From Actinomycetota bacterium (GTDB lineage Bacteria; Actinomycetota; Actinomycetes; S36-B12; UBA5976), in the NCBI GenBank assembly GCA_026392535.1, contig JAPLBX010000011.1, positions 1-12,716 on the forward strand: a stretch of 12,716 nt of DNA. The letters run 5' to 3'. Below, piece by piece: positions 7,084 through 12,716 of this stretch. Within the stretch, counting starts at the first letter, position 1. Every line of letters starts with the position of its first letter. The position numbers and the translations under genes were made by a program. The notes under the pieces were generated by a model. It saw nothing but the letters and a program-made list of their open reading frames with translations, did no database searches and had not been told where the DNA came from.

Positions 7084-7550
7084 TATCTCTCCTGTTTTGT
7101 TTTATGCAGTGAAAGTGCCACGGCAGATTTTTCGTTGAGTGCACTTGTAAAGCGCTCAACGGAATTTGTGAATTGATTAATCTCATCTTGAGACCAACCA
7201 TTAAATACTTCTTCGAAGAATGCATTTCTAATAACTGAATGATTTCTAATGAGTTCGATTCCCAATTCATTTATCGCGAGCAATGTGCCACGTGCATCAG
7301 CTGGGTTAACTCGACGTTCGGCAAAACCACCTTCAACTAATGCCTGCGATTGTCTGGTGATGATGGCTGGATCTACTGCTAATTCATCTGCTAAGTCGGA
7401 AAGCCTGCTTGGCCCATTTGAAACTAAATAATCAAGCAACCGAAGACCAGTGAAATCCATGCCCTGGTAAGAAGACTGGGACTTAACCCAGGCAGTTACG
7501 CGCATCATTGACCCAAAGCATTGGGTAAAGCGCTCAACAGATTTGGACAT
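7083..7550 (-). CDS. MarR-family transcriptional regulator
   Basis: About 155 residues with the winged-helix arrangement of MarR proteins: an N-terminal helix, then L-R-L-L-D-Y-L, G-P-S-R-L-S-D-L-A-D-E-L as helix-turn-helix entry, D-P-A-I-I-T-R-Q-S-Q-A-L as recognition helix, and R-R-V-N-P-A-D-A-R-G in the wing, where D-x-R-G is the family hallmark. The ATG at 7550 is preferred because AAGGA lies about 9 nt upstream; a GTG two codons earlier (7556) is the alternative but stands too close to that site. It is co-transcribed with the exporter. Two tandem palindromes just upstream (7563-7592) are probable binding sites, implying autoregulation and possible control of the divergent hydrolase. The ligand is unknown. 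Confidence 0.93.
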   Translation of the reverse strand: MSKSVERFTQCFGSMMRVTAWVKSQSSYQGMDFTGLRLLDYLVSNGPSRLSDLADELAVDPAIITRQSQALVEGGFAERRVNPADARGTLLAINELGIELIRNHSVIRNAFFEEVFNGWSQDEINQFTNSVERFTSALNEKSAVALSLHKTKQER

Positions 7551-7562
7551 TTCCACTTTTCC

Positions 7563-7592
7563 TTGACTTGGTCAATTACTTGACTTAGTCAA
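7563..7592. promoter_or_regulatory. Two tandem 13-bp palindromes, probable MarR operators in a divergent control region
   Basis: TTGACTTGGTCAA (7563-7575) and TTGACTTAGTCAA (7580-7592) share the inverted repeat TTGAC-N3-GTCAA, with centres 17 bp apart, in the short space between marR and the divergent hydrolase gene. MarR dimers bind short palindromes of this kind, usually overlapping their own promoter. Each arm reads TTGAC on both strands, so the same bases could also act as -35 boxes in either direction. No clear -10 box was found for either gene. The pattern is seen directly; binding by this MarR is inferred. Confidence 0.75.
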
Positions 7593-7642
7593 CCATCTAC
7601 TAGACATGAGTGCAAATCGGTGGAAGGTTAAGCACAAATATT

Positions 7643-7648
7643 GGAGGG
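7643..7648 (+). promoter_or_regulatory. Ribosome binding site that decides the hydrolase start
   Basis: GGAGGG lies a few bases before ATG 7651. The alternative in-frame ATG at 7606 has no such site and sits only about 14 bp from the operator palindromes, where a leader is expected. Confidence 0.75.
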
Positions 7649-7650
7649 TT

Positions 7651-8238
7651 ATGCGCGGATTTCTACTAATCCACGGTTTAGAAAACCATCGACCAAAGGG
7701 TCACTGGATGCGCTTTCTAGCAGGGAGCCTTCGCAAACATGGTGAGTATGTCTCATACCCACAACTACCTAATCCGGATTTTCCAGTAGCTGAGCAGTGG
7801 CTTGAGGTTTTGGAGACTGAAGTTCAGTTGATGAAAGAGGCTGGGATCACGTCTGTAATCGTTATTGCTCATTCGCTTGGATGCGTGGCCTGGTTGAAGC
7901 TAATAGCGAATGGCAAGCTCTCAATCAAATTTGAACGAGTACTGCTTGTGGCACCAGCCGATCCAAAACTCTTGACCGCAGCACCAACATTTCAAGACGC
8001 CTTAGATTCAGATCTAAAAGAAATTGTTAAATCTCATACTGATTCAATAAATATTTTGGCAGGCGACAACGATCACTGGCTACCAAATGGAGTTGAAGAA
8101 ACCTATGGAAAACCACTTCGCTTACTGCCAATTATTTGGAATGACGCAGGACATATTTCTATGAATGAAGGCTTTGGAGCATGGAAAGGAATTGTTGATT
8201 GGGCGCTGGATCCAACTGCAGAACTATTAACCCGTTAG
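7651..8238 (+). CDS. RBBP9/YdeN-like alpha/beta serine hydrolase
   Basis: With the start at 7651 the protein has 195 residues, the usual size for this small hydrolase family. It opens with the first strand and oxyanion loop F-L-L-I-H-G. Next are the family-type P-x-L-P-N-P-D-x-P and W-L-E-V-L stretch, the nucleophile elbow A-H-S-L-G (Ser), A-G-D-N-D-H-W with the acid Asp, and D-A-G-H-I-S-M-N-E-G-F-G-A-W with the catalytic His. These proteins are cytoplasmic esterase-like enzymes of uncertain substrate. It is divergent from marR across the two palindromes, so it may be induced with the exporter, for example to act on an ester-type compound; that link is inference. It ends in a convergent overlap with the EamA gene (shared TTAG). 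Confidence 0.88.
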   Translation: MRGFLLIHGLENHRPKGHWMRFLAGSLRKHGEYVSYPQLPNPDFPVAEQWLEVLETEVQLMKEAGITSVIVIAHSLGCVAWLKLIANGKLSIKFERVLLVAPADPKLLTAAPTFQDALDSDLKEIVKSHTDSINILAGDNDHWLPNGVEETYGKPLRLLPIIWNDAGHISMNEGFGAWKGIVDWALDPTAELLTR

Positions 8239-9089
8239 TGCTTGGAAGCCAGCCAAGACCCACCAAGGACAAGCGGGAAACCAATTAACAAACCTAGAGT
8301 TAGTTCTTCACCTAAGAAAATCACTCCCAACAAAATTGCAACTGCCGGATTTATGTAGGTAATCAACGTTGCCTTCATCGGTCCAACCTCAGCTATTAAT
8401 GCAAAAAACACTGCAAAACCCAAGATTGTTGAAACAACAGCTAATGTGATGATTGCCAAAATAGCTGAAGCGCCTGGTTGATGTGTAGGTAGGTGGCTCG
8501 GAACCAGAGGTAAATAAATCAAAGTCACGGCTAACGAAGACATCGCAATCACCGAAGTTGAATCGGCAGACTTAAGCTTTGTTGAAATCAGAACCGGGGC
8601 AGTGGCATAACCAAGTGCAGCCCCAATCAGCATCAATATCGCGACCAGGTTGATATCGGAATTTAAAGAATCAACACCAACCAGAGCGAACACTCCAGCA
8701 ATACCAATAGCAATACCTGCAATGCGTCGAATATTGAAGGCGTTGTCTTCACCTCGGATTCTGGAAGTAATAACTGCAAAAATAGGAACAACCGCAAGCA
8801 TCAGTCCTGCGAGACCAGAACTAACACTTTTTTCGGCAGCTGTTACAAAATACCAAGGGAAAACCATTTCAATTACCGCAAACAAGGTGCAGTATTTCCA
8901 AAAGTGCCAATTTTCTTTGAGTTTGCCCTGTTTCCAGACTAATAGCAGCAAAATAAGAGCAGTCGGGGCACATCGGGCAAATACGATAAAAACTGGATCA
9001 AAGTCTTCAAGCGCGTATTTAATAAACAGGTAAGGAGTCCCCCAAATAATTGAGAGAGCTGTAAAGAGAATTGCACCGCGTTTAGACAC
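8235..9089 (-). CDS. EamA/DMT-family transporter (10-helix drug/metabolite type)
   Basis: An inner-membrane transporter with two EamA repeats and ten hydrophobic helices. The first begins G-A-I-L-F-T-A-L-S-I-I-W-G-T-P-Y, the typical opening of repeat one. The second repeat ends with P-A-V-A-I-L-L-G-V-I-F-L-G-E-E-L, the signature late-helix G-E-x-L motif. The start GTG at 9089-9087 gives 284 residues, normal for the family. The open frame continues upstream to 9311, but that part is not membrane-like and overlaps the divergent GH25 gene, so I reject it. No Shine-Dalgarno site precedes the GTG; a leaderless transcript is possible, as is common in actinobacteria. Family members export amino acids, nucleotides or drugs; the substrate cannot be told from sequence. 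Confidence 0.88.
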   Translation of the reverse strand: MSKRGAILFTALSIIWGTPYLFIKYALEDFDPVFIVFARCAPTALILLLLVWKQGKLKENWHFWKYCTLFAVIEMVFPWYFVTAAEKSVSSGLAGLMLAVVPIFAVITSRIRGEDNAFNIRRIAGIAIGIAGVFALVGVDSLNSDINLVAILMLIGAALGYATAPVLISTKLKSADSTSVIAMSSLAVTLIYLPLVPSHLPTHQPGASAILAIITLAVVSTILGFAVFFALIAEVGPMKATLITYINPAVAILLGVIFLGEELTLGLLIGFPLVLGGSWLASKH

Positions 9090-9160
9090 ATAGGGAGAGT
9101 AACAGTGCAAAATCTGCGATACTTTGCCACCGCAAATAAGATGAAATGAGGTGGAAGCCA
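9090..9160. promoter_or_regulatory. 71-bp divergent intergenic region between the EamA and GH25 genes
   Basis: The two starts are back to back, so promoters for both directions should lie here or just inside the genes. On the plus strand GAGG (9148-9151) stands 9 nt before ATG 9161 and favours that start over the ATG at 9146. A weak -10-like TAAGAT (9137-9142) has only a poor -35 partner. No operator-like palindrome was seen. Confidence 0.4.
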
Positions 9161-11101
9161 ATGCGAAAAATTGCTGGATTGCTAGTACTTCCATTCTTAC
9201 TTTCAGTTTTGTCCGTAGCACCTTCAAGCGCAGCAATTCCGGATGCTCCAACAGTAAATACCCCGGTAAAGGTAAAAGCAGTTTCGTCACATTCGCGCAT
9301 CGTTGTTTCACAGACTTTTGAATTGAGTGGCACCGTAAAGCCTGCCCGCAAAGGTGTCATTATTGAACGCAAACTTTGGCAGAAGAAAAAATGGATTCGC
9401 GTAAACAACAGTCGAGCCAGAACCAATGCAAATGGTGAATGGAAAATGTCCGTAGTAGCTCCAGCTAGGCCACAAAAAGTTCGTTACAGAATTCAAGCGA
9501 TTAATGTTTCAAGATCAACAGTAGTTGAAACCACTGTGAGCGTTGTGCCGCCAAGACCAGATCCAACAATTGTGATCACGACAAATGATTCAACAGTTCC
9601 ATCTGCAGCACTGACAAATATTTCAGGAACTTTTCTAGATGCCGGTAAATCTATTTCAATTCAAGCCGAACAATTAATTGGTGAGATTTGGACGCCAGTA
9701 AATGCGCAAACTTCTGCAGGACGCACTGCTTGGGTGGCACGCGTGCAATTACCAGTTGAAGCTGGAAGCTATCAATACCGAATCAATGCGACCACTGCAC
9801 GTGGCACCGCAATCAGTAATCCAATAATTTTCACAGTATTACCACCTGCAGCCCTTCCAATTGATGCTTTTGGGCCCGGATCTCCATCGCGTATTTGGGG
9901 TATAGATATTTCCCGCTGGCAACATATGGCTGACACAAACAATGATGGCGTTGCAGATTTGTTGGATGATGGAAAGCCAATAGATTTCCAAAAGGCGTTT
10001 AATAAAGGTTTACGTTTCGTATTTATCAAAACATCCGATGGCACGGTTAAATCTGATGGCACTAAATATGCGGACGATTATGCGAAGAAGTTTTCAGCAA
10101 TCGACAAACCTGCTGCCCAAGCAGCTGGCCTTTTCACTGGTCTTTATCACTTCCCAGGGATGATTCACTCTGACAATAAAGCGAAACTCATTGCTGATGC
10201 TCGAGAAGAAGCAATTCAAGCGACTATTCGCCTGACTGAACTTGGTGGATATAACGAATTTGATTTGCCTTATGTCTTGGATGTTGAAAGAGATGATATT
10301 CCGAAGAGTGGAATTGCAGATGGTGTTAAAAAATCATCGGTCAACCTTTGGGTGAAAACTTGGTTGCTAGAAATGCAGGCACGGACAGGTCGAATGCCAA
10401 TTGTTTATAGCGCACCAAATTTCTTGGGAACTCGTCTAATCCAAAATGATCCATTTTGGGACACCATCACTTTGTGGATGGCAAGGTATTACGGACATCC
10501 AACAAAGAGATTTAAACAAATGTCTCATGAAGGCGCTGTCGCACTGATAAATGCTGGCTCTATACCAGTGTGTTCAGTTTGTACCGGTGGCCAATACCAA
10601 ACACCTTGGACAAATGGTGGGGATATTGCTTGGAGTTTTTGGCAGTACTCGAGCATGGCTTCGGGCAAGACGTTTGGCGTCAAAAACGGATCTCGTCTAG
10701 ATATGAATGTGTATCGCGGAACTAGCGAAGAATTCCGTGCGCTAGCGCAAGGAACCTGGATTCCGTTTGAGGGCGATTATGTTGCTTCTTCAGATGTAAT
10801 TGATTTTCAAGTATCACCAGTAGTAGACGAGCTGATGCAATTTAATATCACTGCAAAACGACTTAGCAATTTTGCTGCTTGTGTAACTGGAGAATTAGCT
10901 GTCCGAATTGCTGGTCAAAAGATAAAGGGTGCGAAAGTCAGACTCACAGGTCTTGGAACTTGGAAGGTAACGCTGCCGGAAATGGAACCAGGAACGTATT
11001 TAGTGGATTTTGATTTCACAGATGAATATAACTTCTACGCTCCGACCTCAGCTCAAATTGAATACTTGGTGCCTGAACCAGAAGATCCAGTAATTCCCTA
11101 A
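9161..11101 (+). CDS. Secreted GH25 lysozyme-like muramidase with Ig-like N-terminal domains
   Basis: 646 residues. A Sec signal peptide (1-25) has a charged start, a hydrophobic core and A-P-S-S-A-A. Two beta-rich Ig-like units follow (about 33-130 and 134-227), then a glycoside hydrolase family 25 domain (about 247-525). Visible catalytic features are G-I-D-I-S-R-W-Q with Asp249, L-P-Y-V-L-D-V-E-R-D with Asp374 and Glu376, W-S-F-W-Q-Y-S-S, and D-M-N-V-Y-R-G. GH25 enzymes cleave the beta-1,4 bond between N-acetylmuramic acid and N-acetylglucosamine in peptidoglycan. Right after the first catalytic strand is an inserted EF-hand-like loop (258-269). A beta-type C-terminal region (about 535-646) ends in an acidic, proline-rich tail, with no sortase signal or membrane anchor. 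It probably acts in its own cell wall or on neighbours. The next genes downstream encode a TasA-like protein and a signal peptidase on the same strand. Confidence 0.92.
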   Translation: MRKIAGLLVLPFLLSVLSVAPSSAAIPDAPTVNTPVKVKAVSSHSRIVVSQTFELSGTVKPARKGVIIERKLWQKKKWIRVNNSRARTNANGEWKMSVVAPARPQKVRYRIQAINVSRSTVVETTVSVVPPRPDPTIVITTNDSTVPSAALTNISGTFLDAGKSISIQAEQLIGEIWTPVNAQTSAGRTAWVARVQLPVEAGSYQYRINATTARGTAISNPIIFTVLPPAALPIDAFGPGSPSRIWGIDISRWQHMADTNNDGVADLLDDGKPIDFQKAFNKGLRFVFIKTSDGTVKSDGTKYADDYAKKFSAIDKPAAQAAGLFTGLYHFPGMIHSDNKAKLIADAREEAIQATIRLTELGGYNEFDLPYVLDVERDDIPKSGIADGVKKSSVNLWVKTWLLEMQARTGRMPIVYSAPNFLGTRLIQNDPFWDTITLWMARYYGHPTKRFKQMSHEGAVALINAGSIPVCSVCTGGQYQTPWTNGGDIAWSFWQYSSMASGKTFGVKNGSRLDMNVYRGTSEEFRALAQGTWIPFEGDYVASSDVIDFQVSPVVDELMQFNITAKRLSNFAACVTGELAVRIAGQKIKGAKVRLTGLGTWKVTLPEMEPGTYLVDFDFTDEYNFYAPTSAQIEYLVPEPEDPVIP

Positions 11102-11116
11102 ATCTAAAGATTTATT

Positions 11117-11131
11117 GCGCAGCTCTTGCGC
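11117..11131 (+). terminator. Possible weak hairpin after the GH25 gene
   Basis: GCGCA-GCTCT-TGCGC can form a 5-bp GC-rich stem with a 5-nt loop, 15 bp after the GH25 stop, followed by the T-rich TGTTTGTGG. The stem is short and the T tract broken, so it may only partly terminate. A second small inverted repeat AATCT-AA-AGATT lies at 11101-11112. Confidence 0.3.
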
Positions 11132-11179
11132 TGTTTGTGGTCAAATTGTGAATCTATTAACTAATTCTTTGTCGGTACA

Positions 11180-11193
11180 TGCGGTAATCCGCA
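11180..11193 (+). promoter_or_regulatory. Small leader hairpin before the TasA-like gene's ribosome binding site
   Basis: TGCGG-TAAT-CCGCA forms a 5-bp stem with a 4-nt loop, ending 5 nt before the AGGAG (11199-11203) that stands 4 nt ahead of ATG 11208. It could stabilise the transcript or influence initiation. A short perfect stem like this can also occur by chance. Confidence 0.3.
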
Positions 11194-11207
11194 ACGACAG
11201 GAGATAT

Positions 11208-11753
11208 ATGAAAATCCAGAGCAAATCACTGACGCTAACTGTGGCAAGTTTGGCGGTTGCCACAGTCTTCGCATACACGATTCCAAATACCTTTGCACAA
11301 TTCACTTCCCAAACTAAATCTCGGAACAACTCTCTAACAGCTGGCACGCTCGGTGTGAAATTGTTAGATGCTGACGGGAATGAAAGTTTGAACCCAGTTA
11401 TCAACATCACCAATGCCCAACCAGCCATGGCTAGTCAGAGTTCGACCATTCGGATAGCAAATACTGGAAGCCTAAACACTGACATCCGCCTATATTCAAC
11501 TAACTTGAGTGCCTCAGCAAATAACCTGAATGAAGTACTAAACATCGCCATTAAGGATTCACAAAACAACACTCTGTATAGCGGAACTATTGCAAGTTTG
11601 AGCGTGAATATTTCTAGCCTTGCAGCTAGTACAACTAAAGTTCTAACCGCAACTATTACTTGGCCAGATCTTGTAGCAGTGGATGACAATCCATATCAAG
11701 GAGCGACACTAAGTTTTGAATTTGCCGTTGATTCAGTGTCTGTAAGTATTTAA
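11208..11753 (+). CDS. TasA/camelysin-like secreted protein with SipW-type signal peptide
   Basis: ATG 11208, with AGGAG 4 nt upstream, gives 181 residues; an in-frame ATG at 11115 would add a non-signal-like head and is rejected. The N-terminus has a hydrophobic core (about residues 8-24), then N-T-F-A-Q-F-T-S-Q-T with likely cleavage after Ala30. The spaced motif S-L-T-A-G-T-L-G-V-K-L follows at about 42-52. This signal and the 'A-G-T-L' block typify proteins processed by SipW-type signal peptidases, such as TasA (biofilm fibre) and camelysin of Bacillus. The rest is beta-rich with many Asn, Ser and Thr and an N-T-G-S-x-x-T-D-I element of the family. No cysteine or wall-sorting motif occurs in the chosen frame. 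Just downstream lies a SipW-like peptidase, its probable processing enzyme. Fibre formation is inferred, not shown. Confidence 0.8.
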   Translation: MKIQSKSLTLTVASLAVATVFAYTIPNTFAQFTSQTKSRNNSLTAGTLGVKLLDADGNESLNPVINITNAQPAMASQSSTIRIANTGSLNTDIRLYSTNLSASANNLNEVLNIAIKDSQNNTLYSGTIASLSVNISSLAASTTKVLTATITWPDLVAVDDNPYQGATLSFEFAVDSVSVSI

Positions 11754-11770
11754 CAGTTAAAACTGCAGCG

Positions 11771-11845
11771 AAATCTCTAACCATGAAATCTCTAACCATG
11801 AAATCTTTAACTAGGGATTTTCTAACTACGAAATTTCTTTCCATG
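11771..11845 (+). repeat. Five-copy 15-bp tandem repeat at the start of the signal peptidase gene
   Basis: Units at 11771-11785 and 11786-11800 are identical (AAATCTCTAACCATG). Units at 11801-11815, 11816-11830 and 11831-11845 are diverged copies. The period is five codons. In the peptidase frame it reads K-S-L-T-M, K-S-L-T-M, K-S-L-T-R, D-F-L-T-T, K-F-L-S-M. Units 1, 2 and 5 end in ATG, so each offers an in-frame start for the peptidase. Copy number changes would keep the frame and alter only the length of the N-terminus or the number of starts. Confidence 0.9.
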
Positions 11846-12716
11846 CAGTTGTTTAGACAAATATTTTCGATACTCTTGAAATTCGTAGCCCTGGTAGCGA
11901 TTCTTTACTTAGTCTCGCTAGCAGGTCTACGAATTGCAGGTTTTGATTTCGCAGTTGTGGTTAGTGATTCAATGTCACCCACGATTTCTCGTGGCGATTT
12001 GGTGATCTTGTATTCCGTTGATAAATCTAAACTGGAAAATGGGCAGATCATTCAATTCAAGCGAGATAATCAGTTAATTTTGCATCGAATATCGAACAAA
12101 GCAGAAAAAGGCTTTCGAACGAAAGGTGATGCAAATCCTGGATTTGATCCAGAGCTAGTTAAGAGAAACCAAATTAGAGCAGAAGCAGTTGGCTTACTAA
12201 AGGGTTTTGCATTTCCGATCATATTCTTTAAGAATGTGACTAATTTCCCTGCAACTCATTCAAAATTTACAAGTCACCAGACCAAACCTGCAAAAACCGA
12301 GAGCACGATTTGGACTGATCCGGCTGCAAAATGGAAACAGATAACGGGCGGTGGCTACTACGCCTTTACTTCGCCTAGCTCGATAACTTCAACAGGCACT
12401 GGAAACCGAGTTGTATTAATCACCCGAAATCTGGATACTGACAATTCGCTGTATTCACTAATAAAACTTTCCTACAAAGACCCAACAAACGCAGTGGTTT
12501 ATATACACGCGTCAGTCTGTTTGACTGGATCGACAATTACATGTGGCTGGTCGATAGGTCTGAGTGACAGCGGACAGAGCATTCTCGTACAAACATTCTC
12601 AGCAACTGGAATCAAGCAGCCTCCTATTTACACTAAATCAATTTCAAAGGATTTTGGAATTCAAAATCAAATAATTGTTTATGCAACGAGTGCGCTATTA
12701 CAAGTGAGAATCAATG
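11783..12716 (+). CDS. SipW-like signal peptidase I (S26B) with long C-terminal extension, cut by the window end
   Basis: The frame is open from 11732 to the window end with no stop, giving at least 311 residues from ATG 11783. ATG 11798 and ATG 11843 are equally possible starts; none has a visible ribosome binding site. Numbered from 11783, a membrane helix spans about 28-50. Next come S-D-S-M-S-P-T-I with nucleophile Ser63, R-G-D-L-V, L-I-L-H-R-I with His101 in place of the bacterial Lys, and T-K-G-D-A-N with Asp116. The His form marks the ER/archaeal/SipW group, which releases TasA-like proteins outside the membrane. A short hydrophobic patch (138-149) is too brief for a sure second helix. 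Residues 155-311 form an unrecognised extension rich in Ser, Thr and beta-type pattern with a C-x8-C pair. The substrate is probably the TasA-like protein encoded just upstream. Confidence 0.85.
   Translation, partial: MKSLTMKSLTRDFLTTKFLSMQLFRQIFSILLKFVALVAILYLVSLAGLRIAGFDFAVVVSDSMSPTISRGDLVILYSVDKSKLENGQIIQFKRDNQLILHRISNKAEKGFRTKGDANPGFDPELVKRNQIRAEAVGLLKGFAFPIIFFKNVTNFPATHSKFTSHQTKPAKTESTIWTDPAAKWKQITGGGYYAFTSPSSITSTGTGNRVVLITRNLDTDNSLYSLIKLSYKDPTNAVVYIHASVCLTGSTITCGWSIGLSDSGQSILVQTFSATGIKQPPIYTKSISKDFGIQNQIIVYATSALLQVRIN

Noticed and set aside
9082..9426. Open frame antisense to the start of the GH25 gene, and the upstream extension of the EamA frame to 9311
   Set aside because: Both overlap the signal peptide and Ig-like coding region of the GH25 gene and lack membrane or domain features.
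5053..11101. Holin-like gene plus GH25 lysozyme as a prophage lysis cassette
   Set aside because: They lie about 3.7 kb apart on opposite strands, the holin-like family is mostly chromosomal, the muramidase has a Sec signal and Ig-like domains, and no other phage gene is present.
11656..11844. Minus-strand frame with a V-R-D-F-M repeat
   Set aside because: It is the reverse reading of the 15-bp tandem repeat and the end of the TasA-like gene; the plus-strand genes explain the region better.
11771..11845. CRISPR array
   Set aside because: Units are directly abutted 15-mers without spacers and lie in a coding frame.

Overview
The window looks like chromosome from a low- to mid-GC actinobacterium, plausibly an aquatic lineage such as the acI/Nanopelagicales group. 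That placement is inference. The clues are AT-leaning codon use, very tight gene packing with 1-8 nt overlaps, several GTG starts, an arsenate reductase of the mycothiol-using type beside a mycoredoxin-like protein, and a TrmH-family methylase with an actinobacterial-type N-terminus. No rRNA, tRNA, CRISPR array or insertion sequence was seen, and no gene-free stretch exceeds about 115 bases.

Region 1 (1-3014, + strand): the end of a TspO-family membrane protein, then a cobalt/nickel ECF importer operon, cbiM, a PDGLE-domain N subunit, cbiQ and cbiO. The ATPase gene cbiO is split by a frame change between its Q-loop and its signature motif. As written here the importer has no intact energy subunit.

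Region 2 (3011-7556, - strand): two successive groups. The upstream one runs MarR regulator, 14-TM DHA2-type drug exporter, small holin-IV-like membrane protein, TrmH-family RNA methylase. After a 113-bp gap comes an arsenic group: mycoredoxin-like protein, aquaglyceroporin-like channel, ArsC. In the inferred scheme ArsC makes arsenite (or an arseno-mycothiol adduct), the redoxin regenerates the thiol, and the channel lets arsenite out.

Region 3 (7557-9160): a divergent control region with two tandem TTGAC-N3-GTCAA palindromes, probable MarR operators, faces an RBBP9/YdeN-like serine hydrolase on the + strand. This gene converges on an EamA-type transporter on the - strand.

Region 4 (9161-12716, + strand): a surface module. 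It has a secreted GH25 lysozyme-like protein with two Ig-like N-terminal domains and an EF-hand-like loop inside the catalytic domain. Next is a TasA/camelysin-like secreted protein, then an ER/archaeal-type (Ser-His) signal peptidase I like SipW. The peptidase runs off the window and carries an unusual C-terminal extension of at least 150 residues. Its start lies in a 5-copy 15-bp tandem repeat. This module is the most promising place for something new.
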